Shown: positions 6,748-13,946 of the stretch, piece by piece | Layout: each line of letters starts with the position of its first letter | Position numbering within the stretch: position 1 is the stretch's first letter | Origin: JAPUDQ01 sp049291395 | GTDB lineage: Bacteria; Patescibacteriota; Saccharimonadia; Saccharimonadales; Saccharimonadaceae | Assembly: GCA_049291395.1 (NCBI GenBank) | Contig: JBATPJ010000043.1 | Coordinates: 1-29,432 of the forward strand | Direction of reading: 5' to 3' | Length of the DNA stretch: 29,432 nt | Made by a program: the position numbers and the translations under genes | Notes under the pieces: generated by a model | What the model was told of the DNA's origin: nothing | Database searches by the model: none | Seen by the model: only the letters and a program-made list of their open reading frames with translations

Positions 6748-7554
6748 TTATACCCTTGCAAGAGTGATTTTGTCGCTATCGATGACGATCAAGCCGTCTC
6801 GAGCCAGCCCCTGGCATGCCGGGTCGAATCGTTCGTCGCGTCGTAGCTCAGCCGGTATCGACGCAATATCGATCGGTGCAAGCCGTGCCAGATCAAGTAT
6901 CGTGCCCCTCATTTGCCTGAGAGAGCCTTCGAGCGGCGGCTGTTTCTTGTACTGTCGACTCTGGGACAAACGATTATCAGACTGCTTGAGATAGGCGCCA
7001 TAATCCATCAAGGCCCAGTACCATTCGCGGGGATGCTCGTGATCAAGCGTCTGCTCGACGAGAGCCAGGATATCACGATCATCGACTGTGGTATGTGACG
7101 CAAAAAAGTGATGAATGTAGACAGTGCGGATATTTGTCTCGACAAATACGCTCGGCTGGTCATAGACATAGGCCATGATCGCACCACTCGTATTGCGACC
7201 AACTCCAGGAAGTGCCATCAGCCCGTCGACGTCTCGTGGCTGCCCATGGGTGACGACATGCTTTGCAGCTTCATGAAGATACTTTGCGCGACGATTATAG
7301 CCGAGCCCTTGCCAGGCGATGATGACATCCGCGAGCGGAGCGGCGGCAAGTGCCTCGATCGTCGGAAAACGCGTCGTAAACTCATGAAACTTTTCGACGA
7401 CACGCGAGACCTGTGTCTGCTGCAGCATCAGCTCACTTACCAGCACGGGGTAAAACGAATGATCGTCTCGCCACGGCATCTCGCGGCGATGATGCACATA
7501 ATATTCCCAGACTATTTCGCGAAATTCATCACGATCACGAGCAGATATCTTCAT
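6748..7554 (-). CDS. mutY: MutY-like adenine DNA glycosylase without Fe-S cluster
   Basis: About 268 residues of the HhH-GPD DNA glycosylase fold. MutY removes adenine mispaired with 8-oxoguanine. The catalytic Glu lies in SELMLQQTQV (residue 43 counting from GTG 7560), and the hairpin motif is LPGVGRNTSGA. At the position of the catalytic Asp of E. coli MutY (25 residues from the L of LPGVG) there is Glu (VFVETNIRTV). The four cysteines of the usual Fe-S loop are absent: that region reads YGAYLKQSDNRLSQ. The NUDIX-like C-terminal domain that recognises 8-oxoG is also missing. The start may be ATG 7554 or GTG 7560. It sits 24-30 nt after aspS. Family membership is sure; exact specificity is not. 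Confidence 0.85.
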   Translation of the reverse strand: MKISARDRDEFREIVWEYYVHHRREMPWRDDHSFYPVLVSELMLQQTQVSRVVEKFHEFTTRFPTIEALAAAPLADVIIAWQGLGYNRRAKYLHEAAKHVVTHGQPRDVDGLMALPGVGRNTSGAIMAYVYDQPSVFVETNIRTVYIHHFFASHTTVDDRDILALVEQTLDHEHPREWYWALMDYGAYLKQSDNRLSQSRQYKKQPPLEGSLRQMRGTILDLARLAPIDIASIPAELRRDERFDPACQGLARDGLIVIDSDKITLARV

Positions 7555-7584
7555 ACTCACTACTAATCTTTTATCATACCGTCC

Positions 7585-8898
7585 CTACGGCGCGAGTCGG
7601 TTAATGTCGCGGGGGAAGAGAGTAGCTTCTTTGACGTTGCCGAGACCGATGGTTTTTTGGACCAGTCGGTCGATACCAAAACCGCAGCCGCCATGAGGAG
7701 GAAGGCCGTATTGAAATGCCTGTAGGTAATATTTGAATCCCTCGTCGGTCACATCGAGACCCGCCGCCGTCATCTGCTCAACCATCTTTGCGTGGTTGTT
7801 TTCACGAAGCGGTACTGTGGCGATCTCGACACCACGAAACAGCAGATCAGCCCAGGCAACCGTACCGTCGTCATAAAACTTGTGATAAAACTTTCCAGCC
7901 TCGCGTGGGAAATTCGTGGCATAGACCAAGTCGCTACCTCGCTCTTTTTTGGCGTAGTCAGCGATCCAGCGTTCTTCGTCCGGCGTCAGATCCTTTTCGT
8001 TCGTAGTGTCGGTCTTGGTCGCTTTAGTATACAGTTCGTGGATCTCTGCGACCGTAAAGCGCGGCACCTTGCTATCATCGGGTAGTGTCAACTCAGGCGC
8101 GTTAAGACTGCGCAGATCATCAGCATGTTTGTCGTACGCAGCTTTGAGCGCAGCTATGGTGACCTCTCCGACAAGATTCATCACCTCGTCGTGACTTTCG
8201 ACAAATCCCATCTCGATATCGAGCATAGTGAGCTCGGTCATGTGACGCGTCGTCGCACTCGGCTCAGCTCGGTAAGCGTGGCCTATCTCAAAGACTCTCT
8301 CAAAAGCACCGACCATGATTTGCTTATAGAACTGTGGGCTTTGCGCCAGACATGCTTCTTGTCCAAAATAATCGACCATAAAGACTTCAGCGCCACCTTC
8401 GGTTGGTTTGCCAAGCAACTTAGGCGTATCGATCTCCGTAAAATCGTGATCATAGAGAAATTCGCGAATCGCCCGCACCAATGTGTTGCGAATCTTGAAG
8501 ATCTTTTGCTCCTGGATGTTTCGAATATTAAGCACGCGGTAGTCAAACAGCGTATCAAGATTGTCCGGCTTATGACTAATCGGTTTATCGATCTCGATCG
8601 GTGGCTCGTCGGTCACTGGCGTGACGATCTCGACACTGACATCGTGCAGCTCGGCGCCACCTGGCGCGCGTTCGTCAGCCACGACCGTACCAGTCAGGCG
8701 AAGGACCGTGCCGATCTGCATACCGCGTAGTTTTTCAAGTTCGTCTTTGCTGTCGATCAAACTCTGAGCGATACCACGACGATCACGGAGCGTGATGAAA
8801 TTGAGTCCGCCAAGTAAGCGTTTTTTGTGTAGCCATCCAGTAATTGCGATCGTCTCACCGGCGTGGCGAGCGATCTCATCTGTGAGAATTCTTTCCAT
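7585..8898 (-). CDS. aspS: Aspartyl-tRNA synthetase, compact archaeal type
   Basis: A 437-residue class II synthetase. The N-terminal OB-fold anticodon-binding domain (residues 1-105; ITGWLHKKRLLGGLNFITLRD) is followed by the catalytic core with motif 1 (DFTEIDTPKL), the LAQSPQFYKQ signature, motif 2 (FEIGHAYRAE) and motif 3 (GCGFGIDRLV). It lacks the ~100-residue GAD insertion of ordinary bacterial AspRS (about 590 residues), which makes it the archaeal/eukaryotic type. Such enzymes in bacteria are often non-discriminating, charging tRNA-Asn as well; that is inference here. It is the second gene of the minus-strand run, 13 nt after the CBS gene, followed by the mutY-like gene. Confidence 0.93.
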   Translation of the reverse strand: MERILTDEIARHAGETIAITGWLHKKRLLGGLNFITLRDRRGIAQSLIDSKDELEKLRGMQIGTVLRLTGTVVADERAPGGAELHDVSVEIVTPVTDEPPIEIDKPISHKPDNLDTLFDYRVLNIRNIQEQKIFKIRNTLVRAIREFLYDHDFTEIDTPKLLGKPTEGGAEVFMVDYFGQEACLAQSPQFYKQIMVGAFERVFEIGHAYRAEPSATTRHMTELTMLDIEMGFVESHDEVMNLVGEVTIAALKAAYDKHADDLRSLNAPELTLPDDSKVPRFTVAEIHELYTKATKTDTTNEKDLTPDEERWIADYAKKERGSDLVYATNFPREAGKFYHKFYDDGTVAWADLLFRGVEIATVPLRENNHAKMVEQMTAAGLDVTDEGFKYYLQAFQYGLPPHGGCGFGIDRLVQKTIGLGNVKEATLFPRDINRLAP

Positions 8899-8911
8899 AC
8901 GACCTATAATA

Positions 8912-9751
8912 TCACGAACCTAACAGAGATGCGACGACATCACGCAGAGTGGCAAGGCCAACGGTCGTCTTGTCGTCATCCTGCACGATGACGACACTGC
9001 GACGCGACTCGAGACATCGGCTGAGGACATCACGCACAAGGTCGCGTGGCGTGACATACTCGACTCGTGGATCATAGGCGTCACGCACCGATGCTTTGGC
9101 CGAACGGAGATCGACGATATCATCAAGATACAGGACGCCGACGACATGATCGATATCGGCTTTGATCACCGGAAATTGTCGATAACCCGAACGATGAAGA
9201 TCATCCAGCACAATCGGACCAAGTGATTCATCGACAGAGACACTGACGATACGATCGACCGGTACCATGATATCTTTGACCCGTCGATGATCAGCGCTAA
9301 GGATGGCTTCAAACTGTTGCAACTCGCGCGCTGATAAGACATGCGAGCGAGTGGCGATATCCAGTAACTCGGCGTGTGACGTAATCATCGCCGACTCATC
9401 GACATCGGGTGTAGCAAACCATGCAGCCCAGCTCCAGTGCTGCGTAGCAACGCCCACCCGTTTTTCGTAGCGACGATAGAGGGTCTGGATATGGCGCTGA
9501 AACCACTGAGCTCGATGAGCCATGATACTCACAAGCCCGGCCACGATACTAAGTAATATCCCGTAGAAATACCCATAGTAGTTCACGAGAGCGGTAGTGG
9601 TAACAACAAAGAGCACCACCATCACGATCCGACGGAGGCCACGAACCTGACGATAGGCTGGACGCCGATCGACAGCTATCACCGAGACGCAAACGAGCAG
9701 CAGTGCCGAAAGCACGGCAACATACATTACCCGCGTAGATGGCCCATTCAT
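8912..9751 (-). CDS. CBS-domain membrane protein (CorC/CNNM-like)
   Basis: 279 residues. The N terminus has about three hydrophobic segments (residues 8-25, 40-58, 60-78), followed by a linker helix and a tandem CBS domain (about 160-279; ILSADHRRVKDIMVPVDRIV, then VEYVTPRDLVRDVL). KDIMVPVDRI is the usual entry into the CBS pair in CorC/HlyC-type proteins, which bind nucleotides and are linked to Mg/Co handling. The full transport domain of CNNM proteins is shorter or divergent here, so transport is uncertain. ATG 9751 lies only 7 nt from a TATACT box (minus strand, 9759-9764), so the mRNA may start at the start codon itself. It heads the run CBS-aspS-mutY-6739-6224-trmB and diverges from the DsbA-like gene. 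Confidence 0.8.
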   Translation of the reverse strand: MNGPSTRVMYVAVLSALLLVCVSVIAVDRRPAYRQVRGLRRIVMVVLFVVTTTALVNYYGYFYGILLSIVAGLVSIMAHRAQWFQRHIQTLYRRYEKRVGVATQHWSWAAWFATPDVDESAMITSHAELLDIATRSHVLSARELQQFEAILSADHRRVKDIMVPVDRIVSVSVDESLGPIVLDDLHRSGYRQFPVIKADIDHVVGVLYLDDIVDLRSAKASVRDAYDPRVEYVTPRDLVRDVLSRCLESRRSVVIVQDDDKTTVGLATLRDVVASLLGS

Positions 9752-9784
9752 AGCTACTAGTATACTCGACCCGTGCCAGTAGGC

Positions 9785-9790
9785 TATAAT
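9785..9790 (+). promoter_or_regulatory. -10 box (TATAAT) of the DsbA-like gene
   Basis: A perfect TATAAT 23 nt before the start codon. No recognisable -35 box lies at the right distance. The ribosome binding site CGGAGGTAG follows at about 9803-9811. Confidence 0.5.
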
Positions 9791-9813
9791 AGGAAGATAA
9801 CTTCGGAGGTAGT

Positions 9814-10524
9814 ATGGATCGAAAGCGCTGGATAATTTTCATCGTATTGTGTGTCGGCCTTATCATTGGCCTTGTGATGATGTCATCAAAAGACAAAATA
9901 GACGTCAGCAAAGTCGACGGGACTAAGATCAATACAACATCTGAGATTACTGACCACGTCTTTGGTAAAGCAGACTCAAAAGTCATTGTCATCGAGTACG
10001 CCGACTTCCAGTGTCCAGGCTGTTACGCTGCCTATCCCCAATACAAAGCCGTCGGTGAACAATATAAAGACCAGGTGGCTTTCGTCTTCCGCAACTTCCC
10101 TCTCAGCTCGCTTCACCCGAACGCTCTTGCCGCCGCGTCAGCAACCGAAGCCGCTGGGCTCCAAGGAAAATACTGGGAGATGCACGATCTCGTCTTCCAA
10201 AATCAGCCAGACTGGAAAACTGCTCTTGCCGACCAGCGCGATGCAAAATTTGAGTCACTCGCCGTCCAGCTCGGTCTCAATATCGACCAGTTTCGCTCAG
10301 ACATCGCCGGCAGCAAAGTCAGTACAAAGATCAATACTGATCGATCGATCGGCATCAAGATGAATGTTAGCTCAACACCAACTATCTTCATCAACGGCTC
10401 AAAGGCCACGGACACTATCGTCAGTGACCTCATGAGCGGTACTGGTGATCAACTACGCGATCGACTTGACACTCTCATCAAAGAGAACGGTGGCACGCCT
10501 CCAGCTCGTACTACTGCACAATAA
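9814..10524 (+). CDS. Membrane-anchored DsbA-family thiol oxidoreductase
   Basis: 236 residues. An N-terminal membrane anchor/signal (about residues 6-23) is followed by a thioredoxin-like domain facing the outside. The active site is CPGC (residues 67-70, in DFQCPGCYA), and the cis-proline motif is STPTIFING near residue 190. The segment between the two holds the helical insertion of the DsbA/DsbG-type Thioredoxin_4 family. It probably oxidises or isomerises disulfides in exported proteins, several of which in this window carry cysteine pairs. The start ATG 9814 has a good ribosome binding site. The tail is Pro/Ala/Thr-rich. The last 14 bases overlap a convergent 31-aa ORF. Confidence 0.9.
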   Translation: MDRKRWIIFIVLCVGLIIGLVMMSSKDKIDVSKVDGTKINTTSEITDHVFGKADSKVIVIEYADFQCPGCYAAYPQYKAVGEQYKDQVAFVFRNFPLSSLHPNALAAASATEAAGLQGKYWEMHDLVFQNQPDWKTALADQRDAKFESLAVQLGLNIDQFRSDIAGSKVSTKINTDRSIGIKMNVSSTPTIFINGSKATDTIVSDLMSGTGDQLRDRLDTLIKENGGTPPARTTAQ

Positions 10525-10606
10525 ATTCTTGCCACTCGGCACGAACAATTTCCACTTCGACGCGCACGGCTCGTGATGGTCGTTTGACGACATCAATTAT
10601 TTTCAT
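10511..10606 (-). CDS. Possible 31-aa protein with its own promoter
   Basis: Reads from ATG 10606 (first in-frame ATG at 10612) to TAG at 10511-10513. AAGGA lies about 7 nt before ATG 10606. The peptide is basic and valine-rich (KRPSRAVRVEVEIV), without membrane helix or cysteine. It overlaps the end of the DsbA-like gene. A TTGACA/TATCAT promoter with a 17-bp spacer (10659-10687) stands upstream, giving a ~45-nt leader. The small size means it could be chance inside a transcript with another role. It lies downstream of corA on the same strand. Confidence 0.45.
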   Translation of the reverse strand: MKIIDVVKRPSRAVRVEVEIVRAEWQEFIVQ

Positions 10607-10658
10607 ATCCATCCTTTTTATTTTTGCTTTGTTTTTTCACACAAAAAGCATTACCACT

Positions 10659-10687
10659 ATGATACGCCCCATGATACTTCCTGTCAA
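10659..10687 (-). promoter_or_regulatory. Promoter between corA and the 31-aa ORF
   Basis: On the minus strand TTGACA (10682-10687), exactly 17 bp, then TATCAT (10659-10664). Its -35 box begins a few bases after the corA stop. It points only to the 31-aa ORF, then antisense into the DsbA-like gene. Confidence 0.6.
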
Positions 10688-10691
10688 AACT

Positions 10692-11621
10692 TTAGAATAT
10701 CTTGCGTGTCCTCGCGAGAACGATGACGATGGCCGTCGTAACAAGTGTCAGACTGACCACAAAAATATACGCCCAAATCTCCTGCTGAAACGGTAACGAA
10801 ATATTCATACCATACATTCCGAAGAACGCATTTGGTATTGCGATCAGCAGTGTCGCGATGGTCAAGATCTTCATCGTACGGTTCAGATTGTTGCTAGCAA
10901 TTGTGGAATAAACGTTGCGTGTCGTAGTAATACTTTTGATGCTGCCATGACACTCTTCGATAAGCTGCTCAGTGTTGAGCAGTGAATCTTTGATCATACT
11001 CCGGGTATTTTCTGTCAAAGTGATGTGACGACCTAGTAGCAAACGGTTGAGAATAGCTGTCATCGGCTGCAGGGCCGACAGAACGATATTGAGTCCGTCC
11101 TCGACTACAACAAAATCGATAAAATCTTGGTTGTCTATATCATGTCGACCGAAACGAGATCGAAACATCTTGATGCGTTTTGTGCTGTTGTTGATGTGTG
11201 CCTCATAGTGATCAGCGATCTGATCAAAGATCATGAGCATGAGTTCGACCGGTTGAGCGGTCGAAAATGCAATCTTGCCACTCGTAAAGTTTTGCATACG
11301 CGAGAACGTGCTGTATGAAATCGTCACAAGGAGATCGTGCCGTACGATGCAGAGAATCGGCTCCGTCACGAGCTCCATAGCATCGTTTTCATAGGCATAG
11401 CGCGCAAAGAGATAGGTCGTATCACCCTCGTATTCAAGTCGAGGCAGCTCATCTTCGTCAAGCACGTCATTTACATGACCCTGGTTAAGTTTGAACTTGT
11501 TTGACAACATCGCGATTTCCTCAGATGTTGGCGACTCAACACTCACCCATGCACCAGGACGATACTCGTGAGAAACCGTGAGCTTCGCAGCATGAGAGTT
11601 TTTATAGTAATATGTAACCAT
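10692..11621 (-). CDS. corA: CorA-type magnesium/divalent cation channel
   Basis: A 309-residue protein of the CorA family, a pentameric Mg/Co/Ni channel. It has a long cytoplasmic N-terminal domain of mixed fold with coiled helices (to about residue 245), then two C-terminal membrane helices. The selectivity signature lies at the end of the first helix (FFGMYGMNIS, GMN motif), and the short C-terminal tail is basic, as usual. The start ATG 11621 has no Shine-Dalgarno; a TATAAT box ends 8 nt upstream, pointing to a leaderless mRNA. It diverges from the VIT-like metal transporter gene with only ~20 bp between, so two metal transporters share one promoter region. Confidence 0.93.
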   Translation of the reverse strand: MVTYYYKNSHAAKLTVSHEYRPGAWVSVESPTSEEIAMLSNKFKLNQGHVNDVLDEDELPRLEYEGDTTYLFARYAYENDAMELVTEPILCIVRHDLLVTISYSTFSRMQNFTSGKIAFSTAQPVELMLMIFDQIADHYEAHINNSTKRIKMFRSRFGRHDIDNQDFIDFVVVEDGLNIVLSALQPMTAILNRLLLGRHITLTENTRSMIKDSLLNTEQLIEECHGSIKSITTTRNVYSTIASNNLNRTMKILTIATLLIAIPNAFFGMYGMNISLPFQQEIWAYIFVVSLTLVTTAIVIVLARTRKIF

Positions 11622-11629
11622 TGCCCATG

Positions 11630-11639
11630 ATTATATAAG
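11630..11639. promoter_or_regulatory. Shared divergent -10 region (corA / VIT-like gene)
   Basis: A palindromic ATTATATAAG stretch gives TATAAT on the minus strand (11630-11635) and TATAAG/TATATA on the plus strand. Start codons lie 8 nt away on one side and 3-9 nt on the other. The two polymerases could not bind at once, so the genes may exclude each other's transcription. Confidence 0.5.
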
Positions 11640-11641
11640 AA

Positions 11642-12208
11642 ATGCTTATGAAAAAACATCTTGACAGTCTCCATCACAAAAAACACCACTACCATCTCCG
11701 TCACCGTTCACCCGAACACGGACCACTGCTGAGTTTTATCGATGGGCTAGAAGGAGGCTTCGCGATATTTGCCGGTATCGTGGCCGGGCTCAGCTTTACG
11801 ATCGTGAATAGGCAGGCTCTGATCATCACCGCTCTCGTCGGGATCACCGTCAACGCGGTGAACGCCGCAACAATTCGCTACAGCACCGAGCACTACTACG
11901 ATGAGCTCGATGGACATGAGAAACGAAGTGCCTACAGAGCTTATTTTCTCCCCGCAGTCGCTGAATTCATGATCTATCTGGTCGTGAGTTGCCTGTCGCT
12001 CTTGCCGCTGCTCTTTTTCGATCACATCACGACGGCCGTGATCATCATGATATCCGTTTGCCTGGGAATATTGTTCCTGGCAGGCCTGGTGCGAGGGATC
12101 ATATTGCGTACTCACTCACTCCGTGACGGATTCGAAATCATGATCGGTGGGCTGGTCATGATCGCTGTCGGTGCACTTGCCGGCTGGATCCTCGCTCACC
12201 TTTGGTAA
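11642..12208 (+). CDS. VIT/CCC1-like membrane protein with histidine-rich N terminus
   Basis: 188 residues with about five hydrophobic segments. The first, FIDGLEGGFAIFAGIVAGLS, matches the Asp-Gly-containing opening helix of the VIT1/CCC1 iron/manganese transporter family, and the closing RDGFEIMIGGLVMIAVGALAG also fits. NAATIRYSTEHYYDELD resembles the cytoplasmic Glu-rich region. The first 25 residues are very rich in His (HHKKHHYHLRHR), suggesting metal binding. The start may be ATG 11642 or ATG 11648. No clear ribosome binding site is seen, and the -10 box is close, as for divergent corA. Metal export or storage is inferred. It is followed after 52 nt by the antiporter gene. Confidence 0.7.
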   Translation: MLMKKHLDSLHHKKHHYHLRHRSPEHGPLLSFIDGLEGGFAIFAGIVAGLSFTIVNRQALIITALVGITVNAVNAATIRYSTEHYYDELDGHEKRSAYRAYFLPAVAEFMIYLVVSCLSLLPLLFFDHITTAVIIMISVCLGILFLAGLVRGIILRTHSLRDGFEIMIGGLVMIAVGALAGWILAHLW

Positions 12209-12260
12209 TTCCTTCACACTGTGCGATACTATGTAGTAACAAACTATTTGAAAAATAAAC

Positions 12261-13946
12261 ATGGAAACATCGATCTATTCACAGCTCAGTCTGGTCATCG
12301 TCCTCGGTGCAGTGGTCTCTCTTATCATGCGTTTGCTGCGACAACCACTCATCATGGGATATATCCTGACGGGAATCCTCGTCGGACCAAGCGTCCTCGG
12401 CCTCATCCATGACGTATCAGCCTTTGAGTCATTTAGCCAGATCGGTATCACACTACTCCTCTTCATCATCGGGCTTGGGCTCAACGCAAACGTCATTCGC
12501 GGACTCGGTAAAGTATCATTTCTTGGTGCCCTCTCGACACTGGTCGGCGTCGGCGGCCTTGGAGTCGCCACTAGTTTGCTGCTCGGATTTGATATAGCGT
12601 CGGCAGCCATCATCGGCATCTCGCTCTTCTTTAGTAGTACGATTATCATCCTGAAAGTATTGTCTGATCAGCGCGAGACATCCAGGCTTCATGGACAGAT
12701 CGCTACTGGTATCATCCTCGTCGAAGACATCGTCGCGACCATCGTGCTACTCGTCGTCGCGGCCGTAGGTCGCGAAGGTGGTATCAGTACCACTGATATC
12801 GGTATGTTGCTCCTAAAAGGTATCGGACTCGGCGCCGGACTGGCCATCGTCGGCACGAAGATCATGCCCCATCTCAGCAAGTTTTTCGCCGACTCCCAAG
12901 AATCACTGTTCCTGTTTACGGTCGCATGGGGTATCGGCATCTCCGGGCTCTTTGGCCTCGCTGGTTACTCACACGAAGTCGGCGCGCTCTTTGCTGGTGT
13001 CTCTCTCGCCTCCCTACCCTACTCTGTCGAGATGGCATCACGACTCAAACCACTGCGTGACTTTTTCATCGTGCTGTTCTTTGTCGTCCTGGGCGAAAAG
13101 ATCCATCTCGACGCGATTTCTGCCAGCATTGTGCCTGCATTGATACTCTCCCTCATCGTCTTGATCGGCAAACCAATCTTCGTCATGATCAGCCTCGGCC
13201 TCCAGGGTTACACGCGGCTAACTAGTTTCAAAACCGGTATCCATCTCAGCCAGATCAGTGAGTTTTCTATCATCCTGGTAAGCTTCTCTGCGCTAGTCGG
13301 GCTGACCAGCGACAATGTAACAAACACGGTCATGCTCGTCGCCCTTGTCACAATCGGCATCTCGACCTATCTGATGAAATACGACGACCAGCTCTTCAAA
13401 TTCTTTGACAAATACCTCCATGTCTTTGAGCGCAGTGATATCCGCGAACGATCTACAAAACGTGTCAGCAACCCGATCATTCTCTTCGGCTATCATCGTG
13501 GTGGTCATGAATTTTTGCAGACATTTCGAGACATGCATCAGCGCTATCTCGTCGTCGACTATGACCCTCTCGTGATCGAGCATTTAGAAAACCAAGGTAT
13601 CCGCCATGCCTATGGTGATGCCACTGATGAAGAGTTCCTCGATGAGATCAGGGCGACTGACGCTAAACTCGTCGTCAGTACCGTCACCGACATCCGCGTC
13701 AACCGATCACTACTCGCCTTCGTCCACAAACGCGGCCGCGAGACGACATTCATTTGCCACGCCAACAGCTACGATGAAGCCGCCGAGCTCTACCGCTACG
13801 GTGCCAGCTACGTCATCCTGCCGCACTTCATCGGCTCAGAGCGCGTCAGCGGCTTTATCAAGAAAAACGGTTTTGACCCCAAAGTCTTTGCCAACTTCCG
13901 CGAAAAACACATCCTCACCATCGGCAGAAAAGCACTCGACGCTTAG
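12261..13946 (+). CDS. Kef-type cation:proton antiporter with NAD-binding domain
   Basis: A 561-residue CPA2-family antiporter. About 12 membrane helices (residues 5-375) include the opening RQPLIMGYILTGILVGPSVLG and the helix-5 region ATGIILVEDIVATIV, whose acidic pair is the usual ion-binding site. From about residue 400 a RCK/TrkA-N domain follows (NPIILFGYHRGGHEF, then VVDYDPLVIEHLENQG, HAYGDATDEEFL). The glycine-rich loop is GYHRGG instead of the usual GxGxxG, so nucleotide preference may differ. It likely exchanges K or Na for protons in the cell membrane. ATG 12261 lacks a Shine-Dalgarno. The last 4 bases overlap the end of the convergent riboswitch-controlled gene. Confidence 0.9.
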   Translation: METSIYSQLSLVIVLGAVVSLIMRLLRQPLIMGYILTGILVGPSVLGLIHDVSAFESFSQIGITLLLFIIGLGLNANVIRGLGKVSFLGALSTLVGVGGLGVATSLLLGFDIASAAIIGISLFFSSTIIILKVLSDQRETSRLHGQIATGIILVEDIVATIVLLVVAAVGREGGISTTDIGMLLLKGIGLGAGLAIVGTKIMPHLSKFFADSQESLFLFTVAWGIGISGLFGLAGYSHEVGALFAGVSLASLPYSVEMASRLKPLRDFFIVLFFVVLGEKIHLDAISASIVPALILSLIVLIGKPIFVMISLGLQGYTRLTSFKTGIHLSQISEFSIILVSFSALVGLTSDNVTNTVMLVALVTIGISTYLMKYDDQLFKFFDKYLHVFERSDIRERSTKRVSNPIILFGYHRGGHEFLQTFRDMHQRYLVVDYDPLVIEHLENQGIRHAYGDATDEEFLDEIRATDAKLVVSTVTDIRVNRSLLAFVHKRGRETTFICHANSYDEAAELYRYGASYVILPHFIGSERVSGFIKKNGFDPKVFANFREKHILTIGRKALDA

